DNA of 64,000 nt from Trichobilharzia szidati (Eukaryota; Platyhelminthes; Trematoda; Strigeidida; Schistosomatidae), in NCBI GenBank assembly GCA_944472155.2, contig OX235277.1, positions 32,002,804 to 32,066,803 on the forward strand, written 5' to 3'. Of this stretch, positions 63,465 through 64,000 are shown piece by piece (within the stretch, counting starts at the first letter, position 1; each line of letters opens with the position of its first letter). The position numbers and the translations under genes were made by a program. Below the pieces are notes generated by a model, which ran no database searches, was not told the DNA's origin, and saw nothing but the letters and a program-made list of their open reading frames with translations.

Positions 63465-63605
63465 GATCCGGTGGGTACTGTCGAAGAGTCCCAAACAAGG
63501 AGGAAACAGTTGTGCAGTGATTCCGGATTTCACAATGCTCCTCTAACTGATGTCAGCCTTTGATGAAACCTCCAACCAATCAAAACCCTGCAATCCAACA
63601 GTTGA
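63465..63605 (+). repeat. S-alpha-like SINE 3' half, right member of a pair
   Basis: CCGGTGGGTACTGTCGAAGA, GTCCCAAACAAGGAGGAAAC, AGTTGTGCAGTGATTCC and CCTCTAACTGATGTCAGCC. Head absent. Confidence 0.7.
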
Positions 63606-63629
63606 AAGTTTCTGACCACAGCTCTAGGT

Positions 63630-63740
63630 GTTAATAATACCTTTGATGTTGCGGACACACCCTACAGATGTATGCAAACAAATGCGAAACTTAGGTCGAT
63701 GGTTTCCTGTCAATTGTCTCTAATGTGTCATATTTTAGAA
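63630..63740. repeat. Arm of the inverted-terminal repeat family
   Basis: GATGTATGCAAACAAATGCG, AAACTTAGGTCGATGGTTTC and CTGTCAATTGTCTCTAATGT parallel the right arm of 30330-30583, decayed. Confidence 0.45.
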
Positions 63741-64000
63741 CATTATCACTCTAAGGATAGGTAGTCAAGCACTTGTGATTCGTTTATTGATGATGCTAGA
63801 ACAAATTGAAACACTTTACGACTGTTCTTTCTCTTTCAAATCAAAACAATGAAAGGAATAATCTATTTTACAAAATCTCTCCACATGTTGAACATAGTCC
63901 CAACAATGTATACTTTTCAAAACATAAACCAATATGAATACCACTTTTGTAATAACAGACGAGTAAGAGAATCCAGTCAAACAGAAACTAAAAATATGTC

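Overview
The window looks like nuclear DNA of a blood fluke (Schistosomatidae, Schistosoma-like). It is AT-rich. Short and micro exons are separated by multi-kilobase introns packed with retroelements typical of schistosomes: RTE-clade non-LTR retrotransposons, Penelope-like elements (PLEs) with GIY-YIG endonucleases, and several tRNA-headed SINE families. The most abundant SINE matches what is known of the schistosome S-alpha family, including a hammerhead-ribozyme-like core. Species cannot be settled from the sequence alone.

One host gene dominates. On the minus strand, eleven exons (62938 down to 19272) join with consensus splice sites and uninterrupted phase into 555 visible residues. Its 5' end lies beyond the right edge. 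The protein has an N-terminal C2-like domain, an NPF motif, a basic/Ser-rich linker, a short coiled coil and a Gly-rich C-terminus. This layout recalls class I Rab11-family-interacting proteins, but the assignment is tentative. A second minus-strand gene probably begins at 5299/5286 and runs off the left edge. A third, weak first-exon candidate lies at 8115-8163.

Left region (1-19 kb): a decayed PLE, a non-LTR C-terminal fragment, a 5'-truncated RTE copy (2.15-4.08 kb), the 5.0-5.3 kb exon, many SINEs, and a PLE remnant between ~254-bp inverted arms (11.1-12.2 kb).

Central region (19-48 kb): exons K to E of the large gene. Its introns hold a young RTE insertion with a 13-bp target-site duplication (21.2-22.7 kb), a nearly complete 3.28-kb RTE with one in-frame stop nested inside a PLE fragment (32.2-36.4 kb), decayed RTE pieces (28, 40, 42 kb), a head-to-head S-alpha pair (43.0-43.55 kb) and a PLE GIY-YIG endonuclease region (46.7-47.3 kb).

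Right region (48-64 kb): two PLE remnants each between ~222-bp inverted arms (48.7-50.2 and 51.0-52.4 kb), exons D to A, a small foldback element (57.25-57.47 kb), and several S-alpha copies, often as head-to-head pairs. No CRISPR array, operon, rRNA or genuine tRNA gene was seen.
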